Shown here piece after piece: positions 38,186 to 46,413 of a stretch of DNA of 64,000 nucleotides. A program made the translations under genes and the position numbers. The stretch lies in contig NZ_BQME02000001.1 of assembly GCF_022180385.2 (NCBI RefSeq), positions 2,469,636-2,533,635 on the forward strand, in the 5' to 3' direction. Numbering within the stretch: position 1 is the stretch's first letter; each line of letters opens with the position of its first letter. Source of the DNA: Paenibacillus sp. L3-i20. GTDB taxonomy: Bacteria; Bacillota; Bacilli; Paenibacillales; Paenibacillaceae. The notes beneath the pieces are model-generated. The model was not told the DNA's origin, searched no databases, and was given only the letters and a program-made list of their open reading frames with translations.

Positions 38186-38965
38186 GTGGAAATAGATTGG
38201 TTACTACTGTTGTTCGCAATTGGCTTTATAGGTTCCTTTATTTCTGGCATGGTTGGAATAGGCGGCTCTATTATTAAATACCCTATGATGCTCTATATCC
38301 CTCCGGCATTAGGATTTATCTCCTTCACAGCACAGGAAGTTTCTGCTGTTAGTGCAGTACAAGTATTTTTCGCTTCCTTGGCAGGTATTTTTGCTTATCG
38401 CAAAGGAGGATTAATTAACAAAAGATTAGTTTTTTATATGGGAGTACCGATTCTTATTGGAAGTTTTGTTGGTGGTTTAGGCTCTCAATTACTGGCTGAT
38501 TCCGCAATCAATCTAACGTATGCGATGCTTGCATCGTTCGCTGCGGTGATGATGTTTCTCCCTAAGCCAGAAGTAGATGGGGAAGATTATACAGCGCTAA
38601 CGTTTAATCGGTGGCTAGCAGCGAGTGCGGCTGTTGTAGTTGGGATATTATCGGGAATTGTAGGTGCGGCTGGTGCATTTATTATTGTTCCAATTATGCT
38701 GGTCCTATTGAAAATTCCGACCCGAGTTGCTATTGCTTCTTCATTAGCGATTACGTTTTTATCGTCAATTGGATCAACAGGAGGCAAGCTGCTTGGTGGT
38801 CATATGCTGCTCGTACCAGCAATTATTATGATTATAGCAAGTATTATTGGAGCTCCGATTGGAGCGAAGATTGGACAACGAATGAATGTGAAAGCACTAC
38901 AGTGGCTGTTATCCGGTCTTATTATTGCAACGGTTATAAAAATTTGGGCAGATATGTTGAACTAA
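38186..38965 (+). CDS. TauE/SafE (TSUP) family membrane exporter
   Basis: 259 residues with about eight membrane segments and the two TSUP repeats (GFIGSFISGMVGIGGSII at the N-terminus; VVVGILSGIVGAAGAFIIVP in the middle). TSUP proteins move sulfite, sulfoacetate, thiosulfate or related sulfur anions. GTG start at 38186; GAGGTGA lies 14 bases upstream, a long spacing, so a different nearby start is possible. It sits downstream of a CstR-type operator and upstream of persulfide-handling genes, which supports export of a sulfur oxyanion such as sulfite. Confidence 0.87.
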   Translation: MEIDWLLLLFAIGFIGSFISGMVGIGGSIIKYPMMLYIPPALGFISFTAQEVSAVSAVQVFFASLAGIFAYRKGGLINKRLVFYMGVPILIGSFVGGLGSQLLADSAINLTYAMLASFAAVMMFLPKPEVDGEDYTALTFNRWLAASAAVVVGILSGIVGAAGAFIIVPIMLVLLKIPTRVAIASSLAITFLSSIGSTGGKLLGGHMLLVPAIIMIIASIIGAPIGAKIGQRMNVKALQWLLSGLIIATVIKIWADMLN

Positions 38966-38998
38966 TTTTTTTCAAATAAATATACCCCCATAGGTATA
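38957..38998 (+). promoter_or_regulatory. promoter with overlapping CstR-type operator
   Basis: TTGAAC (38957-38962), an 18-bp spacer and TATACC form a plausible promoter whose -10 lies inside TATACCCCCATAGGTATA (38981-38998). This is the reverse-oriented version of the site at 38133 and begins 14 bases before the TusA-rhodanese gene, so it may act as a second control point inside the cluster. Confidence 0.68.
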
Positions 38999-39011
38999 GA
39001 GGAGTGGAAAT

Positions 39012-39596
39012 ATGACAAAATCAACACTACTTGTCGGAGATATAACGATCGATTGCAAAGGGCTTGCGTGCCCAATGCCAATCATCAGAACAAAAAAGGC
39101 GATAGAAGGGATGTTGCCAGGTCAGGTGCTAGAAGTCCAAGCTACAGACAAAGGATCACTCGCCGACTTGCAGGCTTGGTCGGGAAATGCCGGACATCAC
39201 TATCTTGGCACAGCTATAGAGGGCGAGGAGCTCAGGCATTTCGTCAGGAAGTCAGAGCCTAGCGAGATGAAGCAGTCTACGGTTTTTCCAGACACCATTA
39301 CGAATGATGAGCTGGAATTGGTTTTGAGTAAGGATAAAACAGCAGTCGTTTTGGATGTGAGAGAAGCCGCAGAATATGTCTTTAATCATTTGCCGGGGGC
39401 CATTTCTATCCCTTTAGGACAGTTGGAGAATAGGTTCTCTGAGTTAAATAAGCAAGAGAATATCTATGTCATTTGCAGAACGGGCACAAGAAGTGATTTG
39501 GCTTGCCAATTGCTTGCGAAGCACGATTTTACTCACATAAAAAATGTGTTGCCTGGTATGTCTGAGTGGAAGGGCTCAATTGCAACGTCGATTTAA
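39012..39596 (+). CDS. TusA-rhodanese fusion sulfurtransferase
   Basis: 194 residues. The N-terminal TusA/SirA domain (about 10-80) has the persulfide-carrying Cys20 in GLACPMP. The C-terminal rhodanese domain (about 97-190) has Cys155 in the loop CRTGTRS. Both cysteines can carry sulfane sulfur, so the protein probably shuttles persulfide between low-molecular-weight thiols and downstream acceptors. It resembles part of staphylococcal CstA, which has an extra rhodanese domain. ATG after GAGGAGTGGAAAT. It is followed 27 bases later by the persulfide dioxygenase. Confidence 0.88.
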   Translation: MTKSTLLVGDITIDCKGLACPMPIIRTKKAIEGMLPGQVLEVQATDKGSLADLQAWSGNAGHHYLGTAIEGEELRHFVRKSEPSEMKQSTVFPDTITNDELELVLSKDKTAVVLDVREAAEYVFNHLPGAISIPLGQLENRFSELNKQENIYVICRTGTRSDLACQLLAKHDFTHIKNVLPGMSEWKGSIATSI

Positions 39597-39623
39597 AACG
39601 ATTCAAGGAAGGGGCATTTCATC

Positions 39624-40769
39624 ATGACAAAGGCAGAAGCGATAGCAATGAGTGCAAGGGAGCTTGCTCAATATATTATTTATGACAAAGAGCTATTTAT
39701 TTTGGATGTACGAAATGAAGCCGATTATGAGAATTGGAAAATCGAAGGTTCTCACATTGAATCGATCAATATACCGTATTTCGATTTGCTGGAAGGTGTC
39801 GATACAGCGCTGGCACAAATACCTTCTAATCAAGAGGTACTTGTTGTGTGTGCGAAGGAAGGCTCATCCATATTCATTGCGGAGCAGTTAATAGAAGCAG
39901 GATTGGAGCATATAAGCTTCCTAGAAGGGGGAATGAAGTATTGGAGCGAGTATCTGGAACCAGTTAGAGTTGGTGATCTAAAGAATGGTGGTGCTGTGTA
40001 CCAGTTCGTTCGTTTAGGTAAGGGCTGCTTGTCTTATATGGTCGTATCCGGTGGTGAGGCCGCGGTGATAGATGCGATGAGAATGACTGAGCAATACAAG
40101 TTGTTTGCGGATGTGCTTGGAGTCGTTATTAAACATACGATGGATACACATTTGCATGCCGACCATATTTCAGGAGGAAGAGTGCTTGCAGAGCAAGTGG
40201 GAGCAACCTATTGGCTTCCAACTAAAGATGCGACAGAAGTAACATTCCTTTATGAAGGGCTGGAAGACGGCCGAAGCCTTACTATTGGCAACACTCAAGT
40301 GATGATCAAAGCGCTTTATACACCGGGACATACGATTGGGAGCACCTCATTCATCATTGATGATCATTATTTGATGACTGGAGATATATTGTTTACCCGG
40401 TCTATCGGACGTCCAGATCTTGCTGGATTAGCCGAAGATTGGGCGGGGGATTTACGGGAATCATTATATGACCGATTTGCGAAATTGTCGGAGGAATTAA
40501 TTGTTCTTCCAGCTCATTTCGGCAGTATAGATGAACTAGGCGAAGGTGGACGAGTAGCAGATAAACTGGGAGAACTATTTCGGCGGAATGCTGGACTAAA
40601 CATGGGTGATGAGGCAGTATTCAGGAAATTGGTCACAGAGAATTTGCCACAGCAACCAAACGCTTACGAGGAAATTCGTCAAACGAACATGGGCAAGTTA
40701 AACCCCACCGCAGAAGAGCAGCGGGATATGGAATTAGGACCTAATCGATGTGCAATTCACGATAAATAA
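39624..40769 (+). CDS. rhodanese-persulfide dioxygenase (CstB-like) fusion
   Basis: 381 residues. Residues about 8-110 are a rhodanese domain with Cys76 (VVCAKEGSS). Residues about 120-365 are a metallo-beta-lactamase fold with THLHADH (His176, His178, Asp180, His181), TPGHTIGS and [15 protein letters not shown], the ETHE1/CstB persulfide-dioxygenase type that oxidises a persulfide to sulfite with non-haem iron. In staphylococcal CstB the rhodanese domain follows the dioxygenase; here it precedes it. ATG after AAGGAAGGGG. Sulfite formed could leave through the TSUP protein upstream. Confidence 0.88.
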   Translation: MTKAEAIAMSARELAQYIIYDKELFILDVRNEADYENWKIEGSHIESINIPYFDLLEGVDTALAQIPSNQEVLVVCAKEGSSIFIAEQLIEAGLEHISFLEGGMKYWSEYLEPVRVGDLKNGGAVYQFVRLGKGCLSYMVVSGGEAAVIDAMRMTEQYKLFADVLGVVIKHTMDTHLHADHISGGRVLAEQVGATYWLPTKDATEVTFLYEGLEDGRSLTIGNTQVMIKALYTPGHTIGSTSFIIDDHYLMTGDILFTRSIGRPDLAGLAEDWAGDLRESLYDRFAKLSEELIVLPAHFGSIDELGEGGRVADKLGELFRRNAGLNMGDEAVFRKLVTENLPQQPNAYEEIRQTNMGKLNPTAEEQRDMELGPNRCAIHDK

Positions 40770-40784
40770 GGAGGCAATATTAAG

Positions 40785-41012
40785 ATGAATGCAAATGTAG
40801 TTGTAGATACAAAAGGAATGGCATGTCCAATGCCGATTGTAAAAGCAAAGCGTGCTTTGGATGCGTTGGGAAATGGTGATATTATGCAGGTACTATCCAC
40901 GGATAAGGGATCGTTGCAAGACTTTCAAGCATGGGTCAAAGGAACGAAGCATGAACTTATTAAGCATGAGGAAGCAGACGGAGTTTTCACTTTTTATGTA
41001 CGTAAACGATAA
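40785..41012 (+). CDS. TusA-like sulfur carrier protein
   Basis: 75 residues, a free-standing TusA/SirA domain with DTKGMACPMPIVKAKRAL (persulfide Cys14) and a TDKGSLQDFQAW stretch almost identical to that in the TusA-rhodanese protein upstream. It acts as a small sulfane-sulfur carrier. ATG follows AAGGAGGCAATATTAAG, 15 bases after the dioxygenase, so it is co-transcribed. Confidence 0.92.
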   Translation: MNANVVVDTKGMACPMPIVKAKRALDALGNGDIMQVLSTDKGSLQDFQAWVKGTKHELIKHEEADGVFTFYVRKR

Positions 41013-41027
41013 TGCTGTATGCTCCTG

Positions 41028-41070
41028 TTGCTATTCCGCTTTGGACGATATATATTACCTCTAAGGGTAT
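41028..41070 (+). promoter_or_regulatory. cstR promoter with autoregulatory operator
   Basis: TTGCTA (41028-41033), 17-bp spacer, TATATT (41051-41056). A weaker operator, ATTACCTCTAAGGGTAT (41054-41070), overlaps the -10 and the start region. Autorepression by CstR is inferred. Confidence 0.65.
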
Positions 41071-41107
41071 ACAGAGTATCGGGTAAAGAAGGAAGGGAGA
41101 GATAAAG

Positions 41108-41371
41108 ATGTACACATACGATGAAAGTATAATAAGAAGGCTGAAGCGAATGGAAGGTCAAATTCGCGGTGTTATGAGAATGATGGAGGAAAAGAAGGAT
41201 TGTAAAGATGTTGTCGCACAATTATCCGCAGTACGCAGTGCCGCTGACAAGGGTATGGCTTATATCGTAGCTCAGAACTTGGAGCAATGCATTATGGATG
41301 AGAAGGAAAGAGGCGGAGACACTAGCAAACTGGTGAAGGAAGCGGTTGAATTGCTCGTGAAGAGCAGATAA
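41108..41371 (+). CDS. cstR: CsoR-family persulfide-sensing repressor CstR
   Basis: 87 residues, all-helical CsoR/RcnR family (RRLKRMEGQIRGVMRMMEE...). Cys32 and Cys61 are present, but the position that is His in copper-sensing CsoR is Asn57 (AQNLEQC). That Cys-Asn-Cys pattern is typical of CstR, which forms di- to tetrasulfide bridges between its cysteines with reactive sulfur species and releases DNA. ATG follows AAGGAAGGGAGAG. Its neighbours, all sulfur enzymes with similar operators, support this reading over a copper sensor. Confidence 0.9.
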   Translation: MYTYDESIIRRLKRMEGQIRGVMRMMEEKKDCKDVVAQLSAVRSAADKGMAYIVAQNLEQCIMDEKERGGDTSKLVKEAVELLVKSR

Positions 41372-41408
41372 TCGGATTCTGACCATCGACCTTCATTGTT
41401 TTCATTAT

Positions 41409-41457
41409 GCGCAAGCAGCCAGAAGTCGAATTTGGACGGAGGATGCTTGCTTTTTTT
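41409..41457 (+). terminator. intrinsic terminator of the cst operon
   Basis: GCAAGCA (41411-41417) pairs with TGCTTGC (41444-41450), ahead of seven T; the loop is long (26 nt), so it is less certain than the others. Confidence 0.6.
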
Positions 41458-41526
41458 ATCACAGAATAATCAATTTGTTATTTACTCTATGATTGCTATT
41501 TTAAAGGGTCACTTCATACTCAACAA

Positions 41527-41542
41527 ATACTTATAGGGGTAT
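41527..41542 (+). promoter_or_regulatory. CstR-type operator upstream of the DsrE gene
   Basis: ATACTTATAGGGGTAT matches the site at 38133-38148 at 15 of 16 positions and lies 45 bases before the DsrE-like coding start. It extends the inferred CstR regulon to this separately transcribed gene. Confidence 0.65.
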
Positions 41543-41586
41543 GAGTATAAATAGATATTAGATAATAAGAAGGAGTGCGAAATAGA

Positions 41587-42063
41587 TTGGAAAAGGAAAA
41601 AACGACGATTGTGTTGTTCAGCGGTGAACTCGATAAAGCGATAGCTGCTTTTATTATTGCGAACGGTGCAGCAGCATATGATCATGATGTAACCATCTTC
41701 TTCACCTTTTGGGGACTTAATACGTTGCGAAAAGATGAAGTTGTGAAGACAGACAAAGGAATGCTTGAGCGGATGTTCGGTTGGATGATGCCGCGTGGTG
41801 CGAGGAAGTTAGGACTGTCGAAGATGAATATGGCTGGGATGGGTCCGAGCATGATTAAACATGTGATGAAAAAACACAATGCACTTTCCTTGCCACAATT
41901 GATTGAGCTTGCCCAGGAGCAAGGTGTGAAGTTGGTGGCATGTACGATGACGATGGATCTTCTAGGGCTTAAGCAGGAGGAATTGATTGAAGGCTTGGAA
42001 TATGCCGGAGTTGCAGCCTATTTAGGCGATGCGACTAATGCTAAGGTTAATTTATTTATCTAA
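41587..42063 (+). CDS. DsrE/DsrF-like peroxiredoxin-fold sulfurtransferase
   Basis: About 158 residues from TTG 41587, chosen because AAGAAGGAG at 41566-41574 directly abuts a possible GTG at 41575 and leaves proper spacing only for 41587. The fold signature of the DsrE family is present (TIVLFSGELDKAIAAFIIANGAAAYDHDVTIFFTFWGL) with a conserved Cys in KLVACTMTMDLLG. Such proteins relay sulfane sulfur with TusA and rhodaneses. The operator upstream ties it to the same regulon. Confidence 0.85.
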   Translation: MEKEKTTIVLFSGELDKAIAAFIIANGAAAYDHDVTIFFTFWGLNTLRKDEVVKTDKGMLERMFGWMMPRGARKLGLSKMNMAGMGPSMIKHVMKKHNALSLPQLIELAQEQGVKLVACTMTMDLLGLKQEELIEGLEYAGVAAYLGDATNAKVNLFI

Positions 42064-42090
42064 CGTGAAGAAGATTGATTGGTAAATAGG

Positions 42091-42134
42091 CGTTGTCCCA
42101 TAAGCAAAGTAAACTACTTTGGGCAGCGTCTTTT
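42091..42134 (+). terminator. intrinsic terminator after the DsrE gene
   Basis: CGTTGTCCC pairs imperfectly with GGGCAGCG around a CAAAGTA-AAC-TACTTTG stem and is followed by TCTTTTGTTG. Confidence 0.65.
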
Positions 42135-42148
42135 GTTGTAGCTGGGGG

Positions 42149-42207
42149 GCTTCTCGCACGGAGCGGAGCGGAGTGGTCACTCCCTTTTAACGAATCCGAG
42201 AAGCGTT
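42149..42207. repeat. inverted repeat, function unknown
   Basis: A GCTTCTCG arm near 42149 is complementary to CGAGAAGC near 42200-42207, with a GGAGCGGAGCGGAGT purine repeat in between. It is one of several palindromes in the 372-base gene-free stretch 42064-42435. Confidence 0.45.
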
Positions 42208-42295
42208 ATATGCTATTTTATGGTAGAAACTGAGCGCCTTGAGGTCGAATGTCTTTCACTCGCCTACAATTTGCACAAGAAGGCGGCAATAGACC

Positions 42296-42353
42296 AAAAA
42301 TCAGAAAGGGCAGTGCAGGGATAACCTTCCTAGCACTGCCCTTTCTGATTTTT
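42296..42353. terminator. long perfect bidirectional hairpin
   Basis: A 21-base arm at 42296-42316 (five A, TCAGAAAGGG, CAGTGC) is perfectly complementary to 42333-42353 around a 16-nt loop. A-run and T-run ends let it terminate transcription in both directions, separating the DsrE gene from the convergent uridine kinase gene. The arm is longer than needed for a terminator. Confidence 0.8.
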
Positions 42354-42435
42354 CCTATTTTTCATAAAACGAGCTGTATCCTCAAGTAAGCGCACCTACT
42401 TTTGGGGCAGACTCTTTAACATGCTTAACCGATGT

Positions 42436-43059
42436 TTAGTTACTGTTTTCTAACAAGTACTTTTCGGTCATAGTTGAAAGCATTTGAATGCCTACCTGGT
42501 TATGTCCGCCTTCTGGAATGATGATATGAGCGTGTTTTTTTGATGGCTCAATAAAAGCTTCATGCATCGGTTTAACAGCGTTTAGGTACTGATCGTGAAT
42601 GGAATGAATCGTTCTACCGCGCTCCTCAATGTCCCGCAATACCCGACGAAGGATACGCACATCAGGATCAGTATCGACAAATACTTTAATATCAAGCATC
42701 TCCCGCAAATTTTCATCAGAGAGCACATGTAGTCCCTCTAAGATGACGATAGGATTTGGTTGCATCTCAATCGTCTTGCTTGTTGAACGGGCGTGAATGG
42801 TAAAGTCATATACAGGAGAGATTGCGATCTTTCCTTCTTTTAGAAGCATTAGATCCGAAATGAGCAGTTCGTTGTCGAACGCATTCGGGTGATCATAGTT
42901 GATCGTTTCACGTTCTTGCATGGAAAGCATTGAACGATCCTTGTAATAATTATCTTGAGAAATAAATGTTACTTTATCCCATCCAAGATGGTCGATGACT
43001 GAGCGTGCCACAGTTGTTTTTCCTGAACCTGTGCCTCCAGCAATTCCTATAATAAGCAT
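42436..43059 (-). CDS. udk: uridine kinase
   Basis: 207 residues, the normal length. P-loop GGTGSGKTTVA at the N-terminus, ISQDNYYKD and NYDHPNAFD (nucleoside binding), RDIEERGR lid and PSKKHAHIIIPEGG are the uridine/cytidine kinase hallmarks. It phosphorylates uridine and cytidine in pyrimidine salvage, in the cytosol. ATG follows CAGGAGGGTATGGAAAAACC. It appears monocistronic, with the hairpin at 42296-42353 beyond its end. Confidence 0.96.
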   Translation of the reverse strand: MLIIGIAGGTGSGKTTVARSVIDHLGWDKVTFISQDNYYKDRSMLSMQERETINYDHPNAFDNELLISDLMLLKEGKIAISPVYDFTIHARSTSKTIEMQPNPIVILEGLHVLSDENLREMLDIKVFVDTDPDVRILRRVLRDIEERGRTIHSIHDQYLNAVKPMHEAFIEPSKKHAHIIIPEGGHNQVGIQMLSTMTEKYLLENSN

Positions 43060-43332
43060 GGTTTTTCCATACCCTCCTGATCATTAGTTACCTATATAAC
43101 TAACGTATTGTAGCACAGCGCTCGTTAATAATCATCCTGTTCGTAAAACTGGAAAAATAAACATGGAGAAACTGTTCAATTCTAGAAATTAGGGTAGCTT
43201 AATCGGTCAAGTGCTAAATAGTAGGAGAGCAATCTTTCATTCGACAAACAGTGACAGAAATATGATAGAATAATAGGGACAAGTCTTTGCTTTCAGGCAG
43301 ATCATTTTAGTATGTAAAAGAAGGTGATTCCT

Positions 43333-43800
43333 ATGAAGAATATCAAATTTATAACTGCGTTTATTTTTGTTGTCATGTTATATCCGTTTGCATCTTCAAT
43401 TGCGAATGCTGGTGTCATTGATCGAATTAAAGATATTTATGAAGCTCCCGATAAGCTGCAAGAAATACAAGATAACTATGATGCAACCAAAGCGTTAATG
43501 GAAGGTCAGTTGGAGTCACAGCGTGAAGAGCTTGAGCTGTCAAAGCAGCAAGCGAGTGAGCTTCTCGCACAGCAGGAAAGCTATCGTAAACAAAATGAGC
43601 TGCTAATGGCGGAAAATCAGCAACTGTTAGAGCGAATGGAGAAGATGGAAGCAAATCGCCAATCGATTTACAGTAAAATTGCCTATACAGTAGGCACATT
43701 GATTGCGCTTATTGCCCTGTATGCTATTTCCGTTCGAATATGGCGCTACATCGTATGGCGCAAGCAAGGCAGAGAACAACAAGGTGCCTTTCTGCCATGA
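43333..43800 (+). CDS. secreted/membrane coiled-coil protein of unknown function
   Basis: 155 residues from ATG 43333, which has AAGGTGAT at proper distance; an in-frame GTG at 43324 lies inside that site. Residues 1-24 form a signal peptide or membrane anchor (FITAFIFVVMLYPFASSIANA). Residues about 30-105 are a Glu/Gln/Lys-rich coiled coil, followed by a membrane helix (about 108-130) and a short basic tail. The product probably projects a coiled coil outside the membrane with the C-terminus inside. The ATGA overlap with the next gene suggests that the two act together. I do not recognise the family. Confidence 0.72.
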   Translation: MKNIKFITAFIFVVMLYPFASSIANAGVIDRIKDIYEAPDKLQEIQDNYDATKALMEGQLESQREELELSKQQASELLAQQESYRKQNELLMAENQQLLERMEKMEANRQSIYSKIAYTVGTLIALIALYAISVRIWRYIVWRKQGREQQGAFLP

Positions 43801-44486
43801 AGATAACTTCCCCAGCGCCAGTTGGACATGTTCGAATTGAATTAAGTGGACAAGATACACTGCATGTGCTGAATCCTCAATCGATAGTTGCTTATCAAGG
43901 ACCTGCTCGCAGTCGCGAGGATCGATTTATGGATTTGGGTGGAGCATTTCGGAAGAAGAAATGGATACGTTCAAGACTTCAAGGTCCTTCCCAATTTATA
44001 CTTGGGCTACCTGCTGGGTTTTCCTTGGAAGTGTTAGAAATACCTGAAGACAGCAGTCTCTTGTTTGATTTCCGACATGTCGTTATGTTCACCGATGGTA
44101 TAGCATTTAAGACGAAAGTTTTGAAGTGGAAGACAGCGTGGATTACTAGAGAATTAGTGCGAATTAAATTTTCAGGACCGGGCACACTGGGCATCTTAAC
44201 TGCCGGCGATTTGGCGACAATTCAGCTAGACCCTGACCAACCGTTATTTGTGGACAAAAATGCACTTGTCGCCTATCCAGAGAATGCTTCTATCCAGTTA
44301 TCCGTGTATGGCAACTCGCTTGCAAGCCAACATATGAATGTGCAATGGGAGATTAAAGGCCGAGGACCCGTACTTATTCAAACCGGTTCACGTGATAAAG
44401 ATTTGCAGGATAAGATGACCGATGATGGCTGGCTTAAACGTTTGCTTCGAGAAGTGCTCCCCTTTGGGAGTGTTTATATTAAATAA
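43797..44486 (+). CDS. AIM24-family protein
   Basis: 229 residues. The frame extends further upstream, but the ATG at 43797, inside the ATGA overlap with the coiled-coil gene and preceded by AAGGTG, is the sensible start. It is beta-rich, with the AIM24-type pattern (GPGTLGILTAGDLATIQLDPDQPLFVDKNALVAYPENASIQLSV split over residues about 125-185). Bacterial AIM24 proteins have no settled function; the name comes from a yeast mitochondrial inner-membrane organising protein. Coupling to a membrane coiled-coil protein may be meaningful. Confidence 0.75.
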   Translation: MKITSPAPVGHVRIELSGQDTLHVLNPQSIVAYQGPARSREDRFMDLGGAFRKKKWIRSRLQGPSQFILGLPAGFSLEVLEIPEDSSLLFDFRHVVMFTDGIAFKTKVLKWKTAWITRELVRIKFSGPGTLGILTAGDLATIQLDPDQPLFVDKNALVAYPENASIQLSVYGNSLASQHMNVQWEIKGRGPVLIQTGSRDKDLQDKMTDDGWLKRLLREVLPFGSVYIK

Positions 44487-44530
44487 ATTACGATCTACGC
44501 TAACTGTACATCAATCTCCACTTATTATTG

Positions 44531-44581
44531 TAGACGGATTTTACATTGCTGGTCTAACACTAGATATTAATAATCCGTCTA
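44531..44581. repeat. 10-bp perfect inverted repeat in the gap after the AIM24 gene
   Basis: TAGACGGATT (44531-44540) is complementary to AATCCGTCTA (44572-44581) around 31 bases, without a T-run. The surrounding 394-base gap 44487-44880 otherwise holds only the promoter listed next and no convincing gene. Confidence 0.45.
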
Positions 44582-44725
44582 TTGTAGTGAACACCCCAAT
44601 TCGCACACAATATGCCCCCTCAAAGGCACACCTATAGGATGCCATGAAGTATATTAGAATAAACTCTCCCAAACCAAACTTTTAAGTCGAAACTATAGCA
44701 ATAAGAGAAACAAATATATACAAAT

Positions 44726-44754
44726 TTTACATGGTAGATTTATAAAGATATAAT
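44726..44754 (+). promoter_or_regulatory. sigma-A promoter of the PanE-like gene
   Basis: TTTACA (44726-44731), 17-bp spacer, TATAAT (44749-44754). The implied leader is about 120 nt. Confidence 0.65.
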
Positions 44755-44880
44755 AGAATTAGTTTCTAAAATTAGGTAATTATTATGTGCAGTATCCTTT
44801 GTTGTTTAACGAAGTACGTTATTAAACGTGGAATCAAAACCTTGTTTTCTTATTGAAATAGTTGTCAAAGGGGAGAAGTC

Positions 44881-45828
44881 ATGAACATCCTCGTTTTTGG
44901 GGCAGGAGTTATCGGAAGTGTATATGGATATGTCCTATCAAGGGGCGGTCATCATGTCGTACATTACGTCCGCTCAGAAAGATTAAATGAACTCCAGGAT
45001 GGAATCAAGCTGAACCTATTAGACGGTAGGAATAAGAAGAGGCCGCAGGAGATTCAGGACAATTATAAGGCTGAAATGGTTGATGAACTTCCCGATTTAA
45101 ACACTTTTGATTTGGTACTCATTAGCGTTAGACATTATCAAGTCGAAGCAGTTTTACAGTTACTCGCGGGCAAGCTTGGCAAAGCGGATATACTAGTTCT
45201 AAATCACTCATGGCAGGACATTAGCGAGGTTTCTAAAGCCATACCGAAGGAGAAATGTCTTTGGGGCTTCCCGGGGGCAGGCGGTGGATTTGATCTGAAT
45301 CATAATCATGTATTGAATGGTGTGTTAATGAATAACGTCAACTTAGGTGAGTGGAACGGGGAAGTTACGTCTAGACTGAAGAATGTGGCTCAGATGTTTC
45401 AAAATATTGGTGTTAAGCCTGTTCTGCAGTCGAATATTGGACATTGGTTGCAAAAGCACTTTGCTATAAACGCTGGGATTAGCAGTTCGATCATGCAGTC
45501 TGGTAGTGCAGAGAAGTTTATGAGCAGTGTAGGAGATATTAGCCAAGGTGTACTCGCTGTACGCGAAGGATTTGAAGTATGCAAATCTCGTGGAGTAGAT
45601 ATCAAATCGTTTTCTGATGCAAAAGCCTTTTATTTGCCCGTATGGCTCGTAGCTTTTTCGTTTCGAATGATGTTAAAGACGGATAAAGTCCAGCGACGGA
45701 TATTCGAGCTCTATAACGGAACGGAAGAAATAAAACGGATCTATCAGGATATACGTGCAACAGCAGAACAACATCAAATTCGTATACCAGTATTACAAAG
45801 CATGAAGCCTTCAATAGATAGATTGTAG
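44881..45828 (+). CDS. ketopantoate reductase (PanE/ApbA)-family oxidoreductase
   Basis: 315 residues. N-terminal Rossmann fold with FGAGVIGSVYGYVLSRGGHHV (GxGxxG dinucleotide site) and LVLISVRHYQVEAVL; ATG after AAAGGGGAGAAGTC. The C-terminal half is helical, as in the ApbA/PanE family. PanE makes pantoate for CoA with NADPH, but this protein has a divergent middle and lies away from pan genes, so it may reduce another 2-oxo acid or act in another pathway; family assignment only. Confidence 0.78.
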   Translation: MNILVFGAGVIGSVYGYVLSRGGHHVVHYVRSERLNELQDGIKLNLLDGRNKKRPQEIQDNYKAEMVDELPDLNTFDLVLISVRHYQVEAVLQLLAGKLGKADILVLNHSWQDISEVSKAIPKEKCLWGFPGAGGGFDLNHNHVLNGVLMNNVNLGEWNGEVTSRLKNVAQMFQNIGVKPVLQSNIGHWLQKHFAINAGISSSIMQSGSAEKFMSSVGDISQGVLAVREGFEVCKSRGVDIKSFSDAKAFYLPVWLVAFSFRMMLKTDKVQRRIFELYNGTEEIKRIYQDIRATAEQHQIRIPVLQSMKPSIDRL

Positions 45829-45880
45829 TTACTTATAAGTACTATAAATTGAAGGTTCACACTATGTATGGTTTTCTGCG

Positions 45881-45918
45881 TAAAAAAAGCCACTGAATAT
45901 AATACGATTCAGTGGCAT
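45881..45918 (-). terminator. intrinsic terminator of the CHRD gene
   Basis: GCCACTGAAT (45889-45898) pairs with ATTCAGTGGC (45907-45916); on the - strand it is followed by seven T. Confidence 0.88.
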
Positions 45919-45938
45919 TCTTGCGTTCAGGCGAGCAC

Positions 45939-46413
45939 TTATCTAATTTGTCCGCGAATTTCACCATCTGGAAATTGAACAGTGTGCACATTAACATATG
46001 CATTGCCACGCTCAATTTCGCGAATTAATTGGCGAATAGTACTTCCCCGAAGTGGACCTACAAGATCGCGGTCTCTAAGCGTACCTGTAATAACACCGCG
46101 TCTGAAGGATACGCCTCGAATGCTCGGTCCGAATAAGAATGCGACAACAGGGCCATTCTCGCCAGGGCGACCGAGGTGAATATGTGCAGCTGTTACCCGC
46201 CTAATGTTGTTTAGTACAAGTCTGAATCTGAGGCGACGATTACGTCTGCGGTTACGGTTGCGCGCATTGTCTTCCACATTATTTTCATTGTTGAAAAATG
46301 GACCAAAACCATTATCAATCTCACGAAATGTGGCAGAGCCGGTTGCATTCGTTCGAACAGGGGGAACCTGATTTCTACCCCTTAGTCTTGCTCTAAAAGT
46401 TGCGATAAGACAT
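45939..46413 (-). CDS. CHRD-domain protein with apparent N-terminal frameshift
   Basis: The uninterrupted frame with CHRD features (AAHIHLGRPGENGPVVAFLFG, HTVQFPDGEIRGQIR) begins without a usable start: the first in-frame candidate, GTG at 46277, has no ribosome site and would cut the domain. Upstream in the same frame lies clearly domain-like sequence (RARLRGRNQVPPVRTNATG). An AGGAG site with ATG at 46413 reads MSYRNF and then hits TAG; removing one T from the TTTT tract (A-run 46395-46398 on the + strand) joins the two into MSYRNFRARLRG. This is either a sequencing error, a real inactivating indel, or slippage. CHRD proteins are small beta-sandwich proteins of uncertain role; the middle is Arg/Asn-rich. 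Confidence 0.75.

Noticed and set aside
43740..43796. Longer N-terminus for the AIM24 protein
   Set aside because: It would overlap the previous gene by 61 bases with no ribosome site; the ATGA overlap start is better.
44422..44637. 71-residue ORF overlapping the end of the AIM24 gene
   Set aside because: No ribosome site, overlaps a better gene in another frame, and the composition looks non-coding.
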